NCBI RefSeq assembly: GCF_900217815.1
Contig: NZ_OBMT01000001.1
Span: forward strand, 768,860 to 832,859
Source: Rhodobacter maris
GTDB lineage: Bacteria > Pseudomonadota > Alphaproteobacteria > Rhodobacterales > Rhodobacteraceae
Direction of reading: 5' to 3'
DNA length: 64,000 nt
Part shown: one piece after another, positions 19,001 through 28,048 of the stretch
How the letters are laid out: every line of letters begins with the position of its first letter
Numbering within the stretch: position 1 is the stretch's first letter
Program-made: the position numbers and the translations under genes
Notes under the pieces: model-generated
What the model saw: the letters and a program-made list of their open reading frames with translations, nothing else
Databases searched by the model: none
What the model was told of the DNA's origin: nothing

Positions 19001-19028
19001 GCAGGGGGGCAGCGCCCCCCGACCCCCG
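19001..19028. repeat. G-run hairpin at a convergent gene end, copy 1
   Basis: GGGGGGC and GCCCCCC form a seven-bp stem with a three-base loop, followed by GACCCCCG. It lies between the convergent response regulator and DUF3775 genes. Related hairpins occur at 31424 and 59693. It probably acts as a bidirectional terminator. Confidence 0.55.
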
Positions 19029-19034
19029 TCGATC

Positions 19035-19379
19035 TCACACTGAAGGGTTGATGTCTTCCTCGGCTTCCTCAAAGCTGATGCCAAGCGCATTGAGCCCGTC
19101 TTCGAGGTAATCGGCCAGCATCGGCACGCCAAGGAGGTAATCCGCGGTCGGCGCCGTCGCCTCGGCTTTGGCCGTGGCATAGGCTTCCTCGAATTCCGAT
19201 GAATCAAAGGTTTCGCGGCCGATCCACATCACCGCGGTCAGCGCCGCCTGCTCGTCTTCGTTGAGATTTTCGATGAAAGCGCGCAGCTCGCGCCCCTGCC
19301 CGGCGCCCGGAAAATCGGCGTCGTACTTGCGGGCGCGGATGATGATATGGGCAATTTTCGACGGGCTGATCGGCAACAT
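19035..19379 (-). CDS. DUF3775 protein
   Basis: The 114-residue acidic soluble protein matches DUF3775 in its opening SPSKIAHIIIRARKYDADF, the middle LTAVMWIGRETF and the helical tail TADYLLGVPMLADYLEDGL. The family is small, mostly alphaproteobacterial, and without assigned function. It follows rmuC by 55 bases on the same strand and is probably the last gene of the long run that starts at rsmB. No signal peptide or membrane segment is present. Confidence 0.82.
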   Translation of the reverse strand: MLPISPSKIAHIIIRARKYDADFPGAGQGRELRAFIENLNEDEQAALTAVMWIGRETFDSSEFEEAYATAKAEATAPTADYLLGVPMLADYLEDGLNALGISFEEAEEDINPSV

Positions 19380-19434
19380 TATGGCTCTCCTCCGGTGTCA
19401 GTGTCGCCGCTCACGTGTTCGTGTGCAAGCCTAT

Positions 19435-20598
19435 TCAGCGCTCCAGCGGCACGACATTGGCAGGCGTGAGCCCTTCCCCGGAGGCCAGCTCCTCGAAGTC
19501 GAAATTGTCGAGCCGATGCGCGCGCTTTCCGGCCTTTTCGGCGGATATGCGGATCTCTTCGATGTCCTTTGCCGCCATGGCAAAATGCCGGTCAAGGTTG
19601 GACACACGCCCCCCCAGCCGCTCGACATCGGCATAAAGCGCGGCGAGTTCGCGCCGGATCGCCCCCGCCTGCGCGCGCATCCGCGCGTCTTTGAGCACCG
19701 CGCGCATCGTGTGCAGCGTTGCCATGCAGGTGGTGGGCGAAACGATCCAGACCTTCGCAGCAAAGCCCTCGCGTACAAGTTCGGGGAAATTTGCATGAAG
19801 TTCCGCATAGACCGCCTCGGAGGGCAGGAACATCAGCGCGCCATCGGCGGTTTCACCCTCAAGAATGTAGCGGTCGGCAATGGCGCGGATATGGCTGCGC
19901 ACCGCGATCCGCATCATCCTTTGCGCCTCGATCTTCTGGCTCTCGTTTTCGGCGCGCCGCAGCGCCTCATAGGCCTCAAGCGGGAATTTGCTGTCCACCA
20001 CAATCGGGCCGGGCGGGTTGGGCAGATGAATGAGGCAATCGGCGCGCCGCCCGTTTGACAGCGTGGCCTGCATGGTAAAGGCATCAGAGGGCAGCGCCTT
20101 TCTCACGATGTCATGAAGCTGGATCTCGCCAAACGCGCCGCGGGTCTGTTTGTTGGACAAAATATCCTGCAGCCCCAGCACATTGCCCGAGAGCTTCTCG
20201 ATATTCGCCTGCGCCTTGTCAATCGCCTCAAGCCGCTCCTGCAGCGCGCCAAGGCTGCGCGCGGTGCGGGTGGCTGAACCATGCAGGCTCTCGCTCATGG
20301 CGCGGTTCACCTCGGCGAGCCGCGCCTCCATCAGCGCGAGCATTTTGGTTTGCGCCGCCGCCTGCGCCTCGCTCACATGATGAAGCCCGCCCGCAAGCTG
20401 GTGCTGGCCGTCCGAGAGCGCCTGAACCCTTTGCGTCAGCGCGATCAGGTTGCCGGTGAGCGGGTCCATCGCGCGAGACGCCCTTGCGGCGCTGCGCAGC
20501 ACCGCAAGGAGCAGCAAAAGCACCAGAGCCGCGACCGCGAGCGCCCCCTGCACGAGCGGGTCGTGAAGGTCGATCAGATGCGTGCCGATCTCGATCAT
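19435..20598 (-). CDS. rmuC: DNA recombination protein RmuC
   Basis: The 387-residue protein has one N-terminal membrane helix (about 18-36, LAVAALVLLLLLAVL), a long coiled coil (about 45-150), and the nuclease-like RmuC domain with GAFGEIQL, ADCLIHLP and VVDSKFPLEAYEAL, then FLPSEAVYAE. RmuC limits DNA inversions and protects against rearrangement at short repeats. Its ATG overlaps the mutL stop, which couples it to mismatch repair and fits a shared genome-stability role. Confidence 0.92.
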   Translation of the reverse strand: MIEIGTHLIDLHDPLVQGALAVAALVLLLLLAVLRSAARASRAMDPLTGNLIALTQRVQALSDGQHQLAGGLHHVSEAQAAAQTKMLALMEARLAEVNRAMSESLHGSATRTARSLGALQERLEAIDKAQANIEKLSGNVLGLQDILSNKQTRGAFGEIQLHDIVRKALPSDAFTMQATLSNGRRADCLIHLPNPPGPIVVDSKFPLEAYEALRRAENESQKIEAQRMMRIAVRSHIRAIADRYILEGETADGALMFLPSEAVYAELHANFPELVREGFAAKVWIVSPTTCMATLHTMRAVLKDARMRAQAGAIRRELAALYADVERLGGRVSNLDRHFAMAAKDIEEIRISAEKAGKRAHRLDNFDFEELASGEGLTPANVVPLER

Positions 20599-22463
20599 GT
20601 GCGCCCGAACAGCCGCTCGATATCGGAGAGCTTCAGTTCCACATAGGTGGGCCGCCCGTGGTTGCACTGGCCCGAATGCGGCGTCGCCTCCATCTCGCGC
20701 AAAAGCGCGTTCATCTCTTCCACGCGCATCTGCCGCCCGGAGCGGATCGAGCCGTGGCAGGCCATGCGGGAAAGCACCGCCTCGATGCGCGCCTGAAGCT
20801 TCAGGCTTTCCCCCAGATCGGAAAGCTCATCAAGCACATCGCGCAAGAGCGCGCCCGCATCAATCTCGCCCAGAATCGCCGGGGTCTCGCGCACGGCAAT
20901 GGCAGCGCCCCCAAAGGGCTCGATGGTGAGGCCGAGGCGCTCAAGATCCGCCGCCGCCTCAAGGAGCCGCGCCGCATCGGAGGGGGAAAATTCGACGATC
21001 TCGGGAATGAGCAGCGCCTGCGCCGCCACGCCCTTTTCTGCCATCTGCTTTTTCAGCCGCTCATAGACAAGGCGCTCATGCGCGGCATGCTGGTCGACAA
21101 GCACCATCCCGGTCTCGGTCTGGGCGACGATGTAATTTTCATGCAGTTGCGCACGCGCCGCGCCCAAGGGACGGCGGGTGAGTTCGGGCGTGGCCTCCGG
21201 AACGGGCTCGACCCGTGCGCTGGGGGTGAAGGGCTCGGCAGGCGCGCCGGTGAAGGGCTGCGGCGCCTCGTCAAAGCTTGAGAGCGGCATCTGCGCGGCG
21301 TAAGCGCTGCGGATCGCTCCATAGCTGGGCCGGTCCATCTGATAGAGGCGCGGCGGTCCCGCGGGTTCGGGCTGCATCGCGCCCAGCGTTGCCGTGGCGA
21401 CGGTGGAGGAGGCGCGGTGGCCGGCCTCGGCCAGCGCATGGCGGATGCCGGTGACGATGAGCCCGCGCGGCACGCCCGCCTCGCGGAACCGCACCTCGGC
21501 CTTGGCGGGGTGCACGTTCACGTCGACCCGCTCGGGCTCGCAATCGAGAAACAGCACCGCTGCCGGATGCCGGTCGCGGGAGAGAAAATCCATATAGGCG
21601 GCGCGCAGCGCACCCAGCAGCATCTTGTCACGCACCGGGCGGTGATTGACGAAGAGGAACTGCTCGATGGCAGCCCCGCGCGAATAGGTGGGCAGCGCCG
21701 CATAGCCGGTGAGCCGCAGCCCCTCGCGCTCGGCATTAAGCCGCACGGCATTATCCGAAAACGCGCGGCCGAGCACCCGGCCAAGGCGCGCGGCGAGCGC
21801 ATCGAAAAGCTCGCCCTGTTCGGCATCGGCGCGGAAAAGCTCGCGGCTCTCCGCGCTCACATCGCGCAGCGTGAAGCTCACATAGGGCGCGGCCATCGCG
21901 AGGCGCTTGACCACATCGGCAATCGCCTGCGCCTCGGCGCGGTCGGAGCGCAGAAACTTGAGCCGCGCCGGGGTGGCGTAAAAAAGATCGCGCAGCTCAA
22001 CGACCGTGCCACGGGTCAGCGCTGCCGGTTTGACCGGGCCAAGCTGCCCGCCCGCAACGGTGATCTGCGCGGCATCGAAGCCTTCGGCACGCGAGGTGAG
22101 CGTGAGTCGACCCACCGCGCCAAGGCTCGGCAGCGCCTCGCCCCGAAAGCCGAAGCTGCGAATATTGAGCAAATCACTGCCGTCGATTTTCGAGGTCGCA
22201 TGGCGCGAAAGTGCGAGCGGCAAGTCTTCGGCGGTCATGCCGCAGCCATCGTCGGTGATGCGAATGAGGGTCTTGCCCGCATCGGCATAGGCCACGTCGA
22301 TCCGCCGCGCGCCCGCATCGAGCGCGTTCTCGACAAGCTCTTTTACCGCTGAGGCGGGGCGTTCCACCACCTCGCCCGCGGCAATGCGGTTTGCCGCGGC
22401 TTCATCCAGTTGCCGGATCACGGGGCGCTCGTTCGCGCTTATATTGCGGGGGTCTGCGTTCAT
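20595..22463 (-). CDS. mutL: DNA mismatch repair protein MutL
   Basis: The 622-residue protein links MutS recognition to strand cutting. It has the GHKL ATPase N-terminus (IAAGEVVERPASAVKELVENALDAG, DDGCGM, RGEALPSL) and a C-terminal dimerisation domain carrying the endonuclease motif DQHAAHERLVYE plus ACHGSIRSG and CNHGRPT. The intact metal-binding motif means MutL itself nicks DNA, as expected in bacteria without MutH. The middle is a proline-rich linker. The start MNADPRN is preceded only by a weak AGTGGA. It overlaps rmuC by four bases. Confidence 0.95.
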   Translation of the reverse strand: MNADPRNISANERPVIRQLDEAAANRIAAGEVVERPASAVKELVENALDAGARRIDVAYADAGKTLIRITDDGCGMTAEDLPLALSRHATSKIDGSDLLNIRSFGFRGEALPSLGAVGRLTLTSRAEGFDAAQITVAGGQLGPVKPAALTRGTVVELRDLFYATPARLKFLRSDRAEAQAIADVVKRLAMAAPYVSFTLRDVSAESRELFRADAEQGELFDALAARLGRVLGRAFSDNAVRLNAEREGLRLTGYAALPTYSRGAAIEQFLFVNHRPVRDKMLLGALRAAYMDFLSRDRHPAAVLFLDCEPERVDVNVHPAKAEVRFREAGVPRGLIVTGIRHALAEAGHRASSTVATATLGAMQPEPAGPPRLYQMDRPSYGAIRSAYAAQMPLSSFDEAPQPFTGAPAEPFTPSARVEPVPEATPELTRRPLGAARAQLHENYIVAQTETGMVLVDQHAAHERLVYERLKKQMAEKGVAAQALLIPEIVEFSPSDAARLLEAAADLERLGLTIEPFGGAAIAVRETPAILGEIDAGALLRDVLDELSDLGESLKLQARIEAVLSRMACHGSIRSGRQMRVEEMNALLREMEATPHSGQCNHGRPTYVELKLSDIERLFGRT

Positions 22464-22511
22464 TCCACTAGGGATAGCACAGCCCGGGGGGCGCCCCAAG
22501 AGATTCGGGCG

Positions 22512-23828
22512 TTACTTCAGCCCGGCAGGCTGCCCCACCACGACAAAGCGCAGATCCTCGGGCTTGAGCAGCCGCGCTGCCACGCGGGCGATGTCTTCCT
22601 TGGTCACCGCATCCACCTTGGCATTGCGGCTGTTGATATAATCGACCGGCATGTGGTTGAGCTGCATCCCGGCGAGGATATCGGCGATATTGCCATTGCC
22701 GTCGAAGCGCAACGGATAGGCCCCGGTCAGATAGGTCTTGGCATCCGCCAATTCCTTGTCGGTCACCTCGCCCGTCGCCGCTTTCGCCCATTCCGCCTTC
22801 ACGATCTCGATCGCCTCGGCAACCTTTTCATTCGCGGAGGCAAAGCTCCCCTGCCACGTCTCCGAAAGATCCTTCGGCACGAGGTAAGTGTAAATGCCAT
22901 AGGTTAGGCCACGTTTCTCGCGCACCTCCTCCATCAGCCGCGAGGAAAAGCCGCCCGCGCCAAGGATCTGGTTGAGCACATAGGCGGCGAAGAAATCCGG
23001 GTCATCCATGGCCAGCCCCGCCTCGGCGAAAGCGACCACGGATTGCGGCGTATCAAAGGGCACGACTGTGGTGCCGCCGGTCAGCTTCAGCTCCGCGCGC
23101 GGCGGCATCTCGGCCCCGGTCGCGGGCAGATCGCCCAAAAGCGCATCAAGCATCGGGCCGAGTTCGGCGGGCGTGATATCCCCCACCGCAGAGACCACCA
23201 GCCGGTCTTTCGCCATCACCCGGGCTTTCGCCTCGAAGAGATCTTCGCGGGTGAGACCCTGCACGCTTTGCATGGTGCCATTGAGCGAAGAGCCATAGGG
23301 GTGATCGCCATAGGCGAGATGGCGCAAAGCCTTGCCCGCAAGGGCGTTGGGATCCTGTTCATCCGAGGCGATGATCGAGAGCACTTGCCCGCGCACCCGG
23401 TCCATCGAGGCCTGGTCGAAATGCGGCTCGACCAGCGCGCCGCGCAACAGCGCCACCCCCTTGTCGCGGTTTTCCGTCAGCATCCGCGCCGAGACAGAGA
23501 GCGCATCGTCATCGACATCGAAGCGGAAGCTTGCTGCCAGCCCCTCCTGCGCGGCGGCAAAGCCCTGACTGTCAAGCTCGGCGGAGCCCTCCTCGAGCGT
23601 TGCCGTCATCAGGTTGATGGCACCGCGTTTGCCCGGCGCATCAAGGCTCGCGCCGCCGCGAAAGCGGATTTCGAGCGCCGTGAAGGGGATGTCATGCGCT
23701 TCGACGAGCCAGGCAGTGATGCCGCCGGGCGACGTGACTTCCTCGATGTCGAGCGCCTGCGCGGGCAAGGCGGCAAGGGCGAGGGCGAATCCGAGGCAGG
23801 CAATCCGGATCTGGTGCATCAGGCTCAT
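22512..23828 (-). CDS. M16-family peptidase, non-catalytic partner
   Basis: The 438-residue periplasmic protein has a signal peptide (about 1-25, ALAALPAQA) and an M16 insulinase/processing-peptidase fold with GGFSSRLMEEVREKRGLTYGIY near the C-terminal half. The zinc-binding HxxEH motif is absent: the matching place reads GGASLDAPGKRGA. It therefore should be the inactive partner of the catalytic M16 subunit encoded just upstream, with which it overlaps by ATGA. The pair resembles the alpha/beta arrangement of mitochondrial processing peptidase. Confidence 0.9.
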   Translation of the reverse strand: MSLMHQIRIACLGFALALAALPAQALDIEEVTSPGGITAWLVEAHDIPFTALEIRFRGGASLDAPGKRGAINLMTATLEEGSAELDSQGFAAAQEGLAASFRFDVDDDALSVSARMLTENRDKGVALLRGALVEPHFDQASMDRVRGQVLSIIASDEQDPNALAGKALRHLAYGDHPYGSSLNGTMQSVQGLTREDLFEAKARVMAKDRLVVSAVGDITPAELGPMLDALLGDLPATGAEMPPRAELKLTGGTTVVPFDTPQSVVAFAEAGLAMDDPDFFAAYVLNQILGAGGFSSRLMEEVREKRGLTYGIYTYLVPKDLSETWQGSFASANEKVAEAIEIVKAEWAKAATGEVTDKELADAKTYLTGAYPLRFDGNGNIADILAGMQLNHMPVDYINSRNAKVDAVTKEDIARVAARLLKPEDLRFVVVGQPAGLK

Positions 23829-25228
23829 TGCGTCACCTCCCCGCCCAGTGCGGGCAAGGCCGCCGCGGCAGCCTCGGCAGCGACCGGCTTTGCCCCGGTC
23901 AAGGCTTGCGGCTCGGCATAGACGGTCACCGCATGGTCGGGCGCGAGCACGGCGCGCGCCGCGGCCATCACATCCTCGGGGGTCACTTGCATCAGCACCT
24001 CGGGCCAGCGCTGCACATCCTCGATCGAAAACCCTGAAGCGAGGGCCTCTCCATAGCGCTGCGCCAGCGCCTGGGTATTGTCCCGCTCATAAATCTGGTC
24101 GGCGCGGATCCGGGTGCGGATCCGCTCGAATTGCGCCGGGTCGACCCCGGCAGCCAGAAAGTCGCTCAGCGCCTTGTCGAGCGCGACTTCGACCTCGGGC
24201 AGGCTCACATCTTTCGCGGGCATCACCGCGAGCGAGAATGTGGTCTTGTCGATCGACATGCCGTCATAGCCCGCCGAGGCATGGATCGCATCGCCGGTCT
24301 CGAAAAGAAGCTTGCGCCCGAGCACCGAAGTGGCGGAATTGCCGCCGAGGATCTCGGCGAGAATCGTCAGCGCCGCGGCAGATTTCTGGTCGTCCGGGTT
24401 GCGCTCGGGGGCAAGATAGGTGCGCATGAGATAGGGCTGGGCGATGCGCGGATCGTGGAACACGAGGCGCCGTTCGGCAAGCTGGGGCGGTTCCTGCGGG
24501 CGGATCCGGGGGGGGATGCCTTCGGAGGGGGCGAGCGGGCCATAATAGCTCTCGGCGAGAGCCTTGACCTCCTCCAGCGTCACATCGCCCGCCACCACGA
24601 GCACCGCATTGTTGGGTGCGTAATAACGCTTGTACCAGGCGATCGCATCGTCGCGGGTGAGCTCTTCCATCTCCTGCCGCCAGCCGATCACCGGCGTGCC
24701 ATAGGGGCTGTTGAGATATTGCGCCGCCCGCATCTGCTCGCCCAGAAGCGCGCCCGGATCGCTGTCGGTACGCTGCGCCCGTTCCTCAAGGATCACGTCG
24801 CGCTCGGTTTGCCAGTCGTCGGGAGAGATTTTCAGATGCCGCATCCGGTCGGCTTCCATTTTCATCACCAACTCCAGCCGGTCGGCGGCAATGCGCTGGT
24901 AATAGGCGGTATAATCATAGGAGGTGAAGGCATTGTCCGAGCCGCCATTCGCCGCCACCGTCTTCGAGAGTTCTCCCGCCGCCATCGTATCGGTGCCCTT
25001 GAACATCAGATGTTCGAGGTAATGCGCGATGCCCGACTTGCCGCGGATCTCGTCGGCGGAGCCCGCCTTGTACCAGACCATCTGCACCACCACCGGGGCG
25101 CGGTGATCCTCGATCACCACTGCCTCAAGCCCGTTTTGCAGCGTGAAATGACTCACCGGTGTGGCGGCGGCCCCCCCGGCGAATGGGGCCGAAGCGGCAA
25201 TGACAACGGCGGCAAGCGTTGCGCGCAT
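23825..25228 (-). CDS. M16-family zinc peptidase, catalytic subunit
   Basis: The 467-residue protein has a signal peptide (about 1-22, ending GGAAA) and the inverted zinc motif HYLEH at residues 69-73 in SGIAHYLEHLMFKGT, followed by the second zinc ligand region about 75 residues on ([15 protein letters not shown]). It is expected to degrade peptides or misfolded fragments in the periplasm together with its inactive partner. Length matches bacterial M16 subunits. It sits 100 bases after the DUF3035 gene in the same direction. Confidence 0.92.
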   Translation of the reverse strand: MRATLAAVVIAASAPFAGGAAATPVSHFTLQNGLEAVVIEDHRAPVVVQMVWYKAGSADEIRGKSGIAHYLEHLMFKGTDTMAAGELSKTVAANGGSDNAFTSYDYTAYYQRIAADRLELVMKMEADRMRHLKISPDDWQTERDVILEERAQRTDSDPGALLGEQMRAAQYLNSPYGTPVIGWRQEMEELTRDDAIAWYKRYYAPNNAVLVVAGDVTLEEVKALAESYYGPLAPSEGIPPRIRPQEPPQLAERRLVFHDPRIAQPYLMRTYLAPERNPDDQKSAAALTILAEILGGNSATSVLGRKLLFETGDAIHASAGYDGMSIDKTTFSLAVMPAKDVSLPEVEVALDKALSDFLAAGVDPAQFERIRTRIRADQIYERDNTQALAQRYGEALASGFSIEDVQRWPEVLMQVTPEDVMAAARAVLAPDHAVTVYAEPQALTGAKPVAAEAAAAALPALGGEVTQ

Positions 25229-25328
25229 GGGGTCTCCTCCCTCGATCAGGTCAGATTAGCGGCACCCTGAGGGCAGTCAAACCACCGCCGTTACGCTTGA
25301 CGCAGGTTTGAAGTGCCGTGACGGCGGG

Positions 25329-25889
25329 TCATTCGGTCTTGGGCAGCAATTTCTGCGCCGCGCCCGAGGGCGGGGCCGCCGGGGTGCGCAGCCCGGCCCG
25401 GCGCCAGCGCTCGATCTCCGCTTCCTGATCGAGCGCCATCGGCCCATAGGCCTTCAGATAGGTGTTCACGCCAAAGAGCCGCTCAAGGAACTTGCCGTTG
25501 TTCTTGCGGCGGTACTCGAGATCCTCGTCGGCCAGCGCGGTGCGGATGCCGGTCTCGGTGCCAAATCGCCCGGCACGCGAGACGAGCGCACCATCGCCAG
25601 CCGGCACGCCCGCAGTGTTCAGCCGGTCGGGGTTGCCGCCCAGCGCCGCAATGGCATCGGCCGCGGGCGTCGGATCGGTGAGATTGCTGCCGCCCGGCGT
25701 CGGCGCGGGCAACGCGGCCAGATCCTCGGGCATCTCAAGCGGTTTCGTCGGCAGGATGCCGAATTCATCCGGCCCGGGAGTATCGGAGCGCAGATGCATC
25801 AGTTGCGGCGCCTTGTCGGAACGGCCACAGCCAGCCAAGGCCAGCGCCAATACCAGCGCAATCCCGAGCTTGTCCGTCACCGATCGCAT
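25329..25889 (-). CDS. DUF3035 lipoprotein
   Basis: The 186-residue protein has a lipoprotein signal with lipobox LAGC (Cys21) and a DUF3035 domain marked by TPGPDEFGILPTKPLEMPEDL, a very constant feature of the family. The middle is low-complexity and rich in Pro, Ala and Gly. Function is unknown. The family is alphaproteobacterial and commonly sits between lspA and M16 peptidase genes, as here; being itself a lipoprotein, it would be matured by the neighbouring LspA. Confidence 0.88.
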   Translation of the reverse strand: MRSVTDKLGIALVLALALAGCGRSDKAPQLMHLRSDTPGPDEFGILPTKPLEMPEDLAALPAPTPGGSNLTDPTPAADAIAALGGNPDRLNTAGVPAGDGALVSRAGRFGTETGIRTALADEDLEYRRKNNGKFLERLFGVNTYLKAYGPMALDQEAEIERWRRAGLRTPAAPPSGAAQKLLPKTE

Positions 25890-25959
25890 GAGCCACCCCG
25901 TTGCAGTTTCATGCCCGTCTTAGCCTATCGTCGCATCCACGTCACGCCCCAAAGGCAGC

Positions 25960-26439
25960 TCAGCGGCGGCGTTTCGTATCCGCTTCTCCGGTGAAGAGCA
26001 CGAGCCCCGCCGCCCCGAGGAAGATCGCGATATCCGCGATGTTGAAGGAATAAGGGTTCTGCCAGATCGGCAGCGACATGTTCAGAAAATCGGCGACGGC
26101 CCCATAGGCGATGCGGTCGATCACATTGCCGAGTGCACCGCCGATCAGAAGCCCCGCGGAAACCGTCACCCGCGCGTCATGCCGCCCCCGCCCGATCCAG
26201 AGCCAGACCCAGAGCGCGATCCCGAGCGCGAGCGCCACGAGCCCCCAGCGCGTGATCGCATCCTCGCCCGAGAACAGGCCAAAGTTGATGCCCTGATTCC
26301 ATGCCATGCGCAGGTTGAGCCAGGGCGGCAGCAGGTCGATCGCCCCCGCCCGGTCGAGCCCCATCCCGTGCACGACGATATATTTCGACGCCTGATCGAG
26401 CATCAGGACGAGGGCTGCGGTCCAGGCGGTCGTGCGCAT
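25960..26439 (-). CDS. lspA: Lipoprotein signal peptidase
   Basis: The 159-residue inner-membrane aspartyl protease (signal peptidase II) cuts prolipoproteins before the lipid-modified Cys. It has four membrane helices and both catalytic aspartates, Asp108 in GNVIDR and Asp136 in FNIADIAIF, plus NQGINFGLF in the first loop. It begins six bases after the purH stop, so it is co-transcribed with purH. Four lipoproteins in this window (MltB-like, LptE, DUF3576, DUF3035) should be substrates. Confidence 0.95.
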   Translation of the reverse strand: MRTTAWTAALVLMLDQASKYIVVHGMGLDRAGAIDLLPPWLNLRMAWNQGINFGLFSGEDAITRWGLVALALGIALWVWLWIGRGRHDARVTVSAGLLIGGALGNVIDRIAYGAVADFLNMSLPIWQNPYSFNIADIAIFLGAAGLVLFTGEADTKRRR

Positions 26440-26445
26440 CAGGGC

Positions 26446-28032
26446 TCAGTGCCGGAAATGGCGCATGCCGGTGAACACCATGGCAAGGCCGCGTTCGTCC
26501 GCCGCGTCGATCACATCCTGATCGCGCATCGAGCCGCCCGGCTGGATGAGAGCCGTCGCCCCCGCCTCCGCGGCGGTGATCAGCCCGTCCGCAAACGGGA
26601 AGAACGCGTCCGAGGCCACCACGGAGCCCTTGGTGAGCGGCGCGGAAAGGCCCATCGCCTCGGCCATGTCCTCGGATTTGCGCGCGGCAATCCGGGTGCT
26701 GTCCACGCGGCTCATCTGGCCTGCGCCCACGCCGACGGTGGCGCCGTCCTTGACGTAGATGATCGCGTTCGACTTGACGTGTTTCGCCACTTTCCACGCA
26801 AAGAGCAGGTCTTTCAGCTCCTGTTCGGAGGGGGCGCGCTTGGTGACGACTTTCAGGTCATCGAGCGTAATGGCGCCATTGTCCTTGCCCTGCACGAGGA
26901 AGCCGCCCGCCACTTGCCGGAAAGTGGTGATCGCCGCTTTCGGGTCCGGCAGGGCGCCGGTGGTCAACAGCCGCAGGTTTTTTTTCGCGGCAAAGACGGC
27001 TTTCGCCTCATCCGTCGCCGCGGGGGCGATCACGACCTCGGTGAAGATCTTCACGATCTCTTCCGCAGTTTCGGCATCAAGGAGTTGGTTCAGCGCGATG
27101 ATGCCGCCGAAGGCCGAGGTGCGGTCACAGTCAAAGGCCCGGATATAGGCCTCGGTCAGGCTCGCGCCGGTCGCCACGCCGCAGGGGTTGGCGTGCTTGA
27201 TGATCGCGCAGGCGGGCGCCCCGGTGCCGAATTCCGCCACCAGTTCGAAGGCGGCATCGGTATCGTTGATGTTGTTGTAGCTCAGCTCCTTGCCCTGATG
27301 CTGGGTCGCGGTGGCAACGCCGGGGCGATTCGAGCCATCAAGGTAGAAGGCCGCCGATTGATGCGGGTTCTCGCCATAGCGCAGGCTTTGCGCGAGCGTG
27401 CCGGCAAAGGCGCGCCGACGCGGCGTTTCTTCGCCAATTGCGCCCGCCATCCAGGTTGAGACGGCAGCATCGTAAGCGGCGGTGCGGGCATAGGCGATCT
27501 GCGCGAGCTTGCGGCGGAAGGCGAGCGTGGTGGCGCCGTCGTTGCGGTCGAGCTCCTCCAGCACCGCGGCGTAATCTTCCACATCGACCACGGTGGCGAC
27601 GAATTCGTGGTTTTTCGACGCGGCGCGGATCATCGCCGGGCCGCCGATGTCGATATTCTCGATGCAATCGTCATAGGCCGCGCCTTTCGCGACAGTGGCC
27701 TCGAACGGGTAGAGGTTGACGACAAGGAGGTCGATCACCTCGATTCCATGCACCTCCATCGCGGTCAGGTGTTCGGTGTTGTCGCGCAGGGCGAGCAGCC
27801 CACCATGCACTTTCGGGTGCAGCGTCTTCACGCGGCCATCCATCATCTCGGGGAAGCCCGTCACCTCGGCCACGTCGCGCACGCTCAGCCCCGCCTCGCG
27901 GAGCGCTTTTGCGGTGCCCCCGGTCGAGAGCAACTCCACCCCCCGCGCGGCCAGCGCCCGGGCAAAATCGACAAGCCCGGTCTTGTCGGAAACCGAAATC
28001 AGGGCGCGGGTAAGGGGAACGGGTCGGGTCAC
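26446..28032 (-). CDS. purH: Bifunctional AICAR transformylase/IMP cyclohydrolase
   Basis: The 528-residue enzyme does the last two steps of purine synthesis, formylating AICAR and closing FAICAR to IMP. The N-terminal cyclohydrolase domain shows [15 protein letters not shown] and [15 protein letters not shown], and the C-terminal transformylase shows KHANPCGVA and [11 protein letters not shown]. The start is a GTG (MTRPVPL) preceded by AAGGA; longer in-frame extensions run into the upstream gene. It is 16 bases after the heparinase-like gene and 6 before lspA. Confidence 0.95.
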   Translation of the reverse strand: MTRPVPLTRALISVSDKTGLVDFARALAARGVELLSTGGTAKALREAGLSVRDVAEVTGFPEMMDGRVKTLHPKVHGGLLALRDNTEHLTAMEVHGIEVIDLLVVNLYPFEATVAKGAAYDDCIENIDIGGPAMIRAASKNHEFVATVVDVEDYAAVLEELDRNDGATTLAFRRKLAQIAYARTAAYDAAVSTWMAGAIGEETPRRRAFAGTLAQSLRYGENPHQSAAFYLDGSNRPGVATATQHQGKELSYNNINDTDAAFELVAEFGTGAPACAIIKHANPCGVATGASLTEAYIRAFDCDRTSAFGGIIALNQLLDAETAEEIVKIFTEVVIAPAATDEAKAVFAAKKNLRLLTTGALPDPKAAITTFRQVAGGFLVQGKDNGAITLDDLKVVTKRAPSEQELKDLLFAWKVAKHVKSNAIIYVKDGATVGVGAGQMSRVDSTRIAARKSEDMAEAMGLSAPLTKGSVVASDAFFPFADGLITAAEAGATALIQPGGSMRDQDVIDAADERGLAMVFTGMRHFRH

Positions 28033-28048
28033 GGTGGCGGTCCTTCGA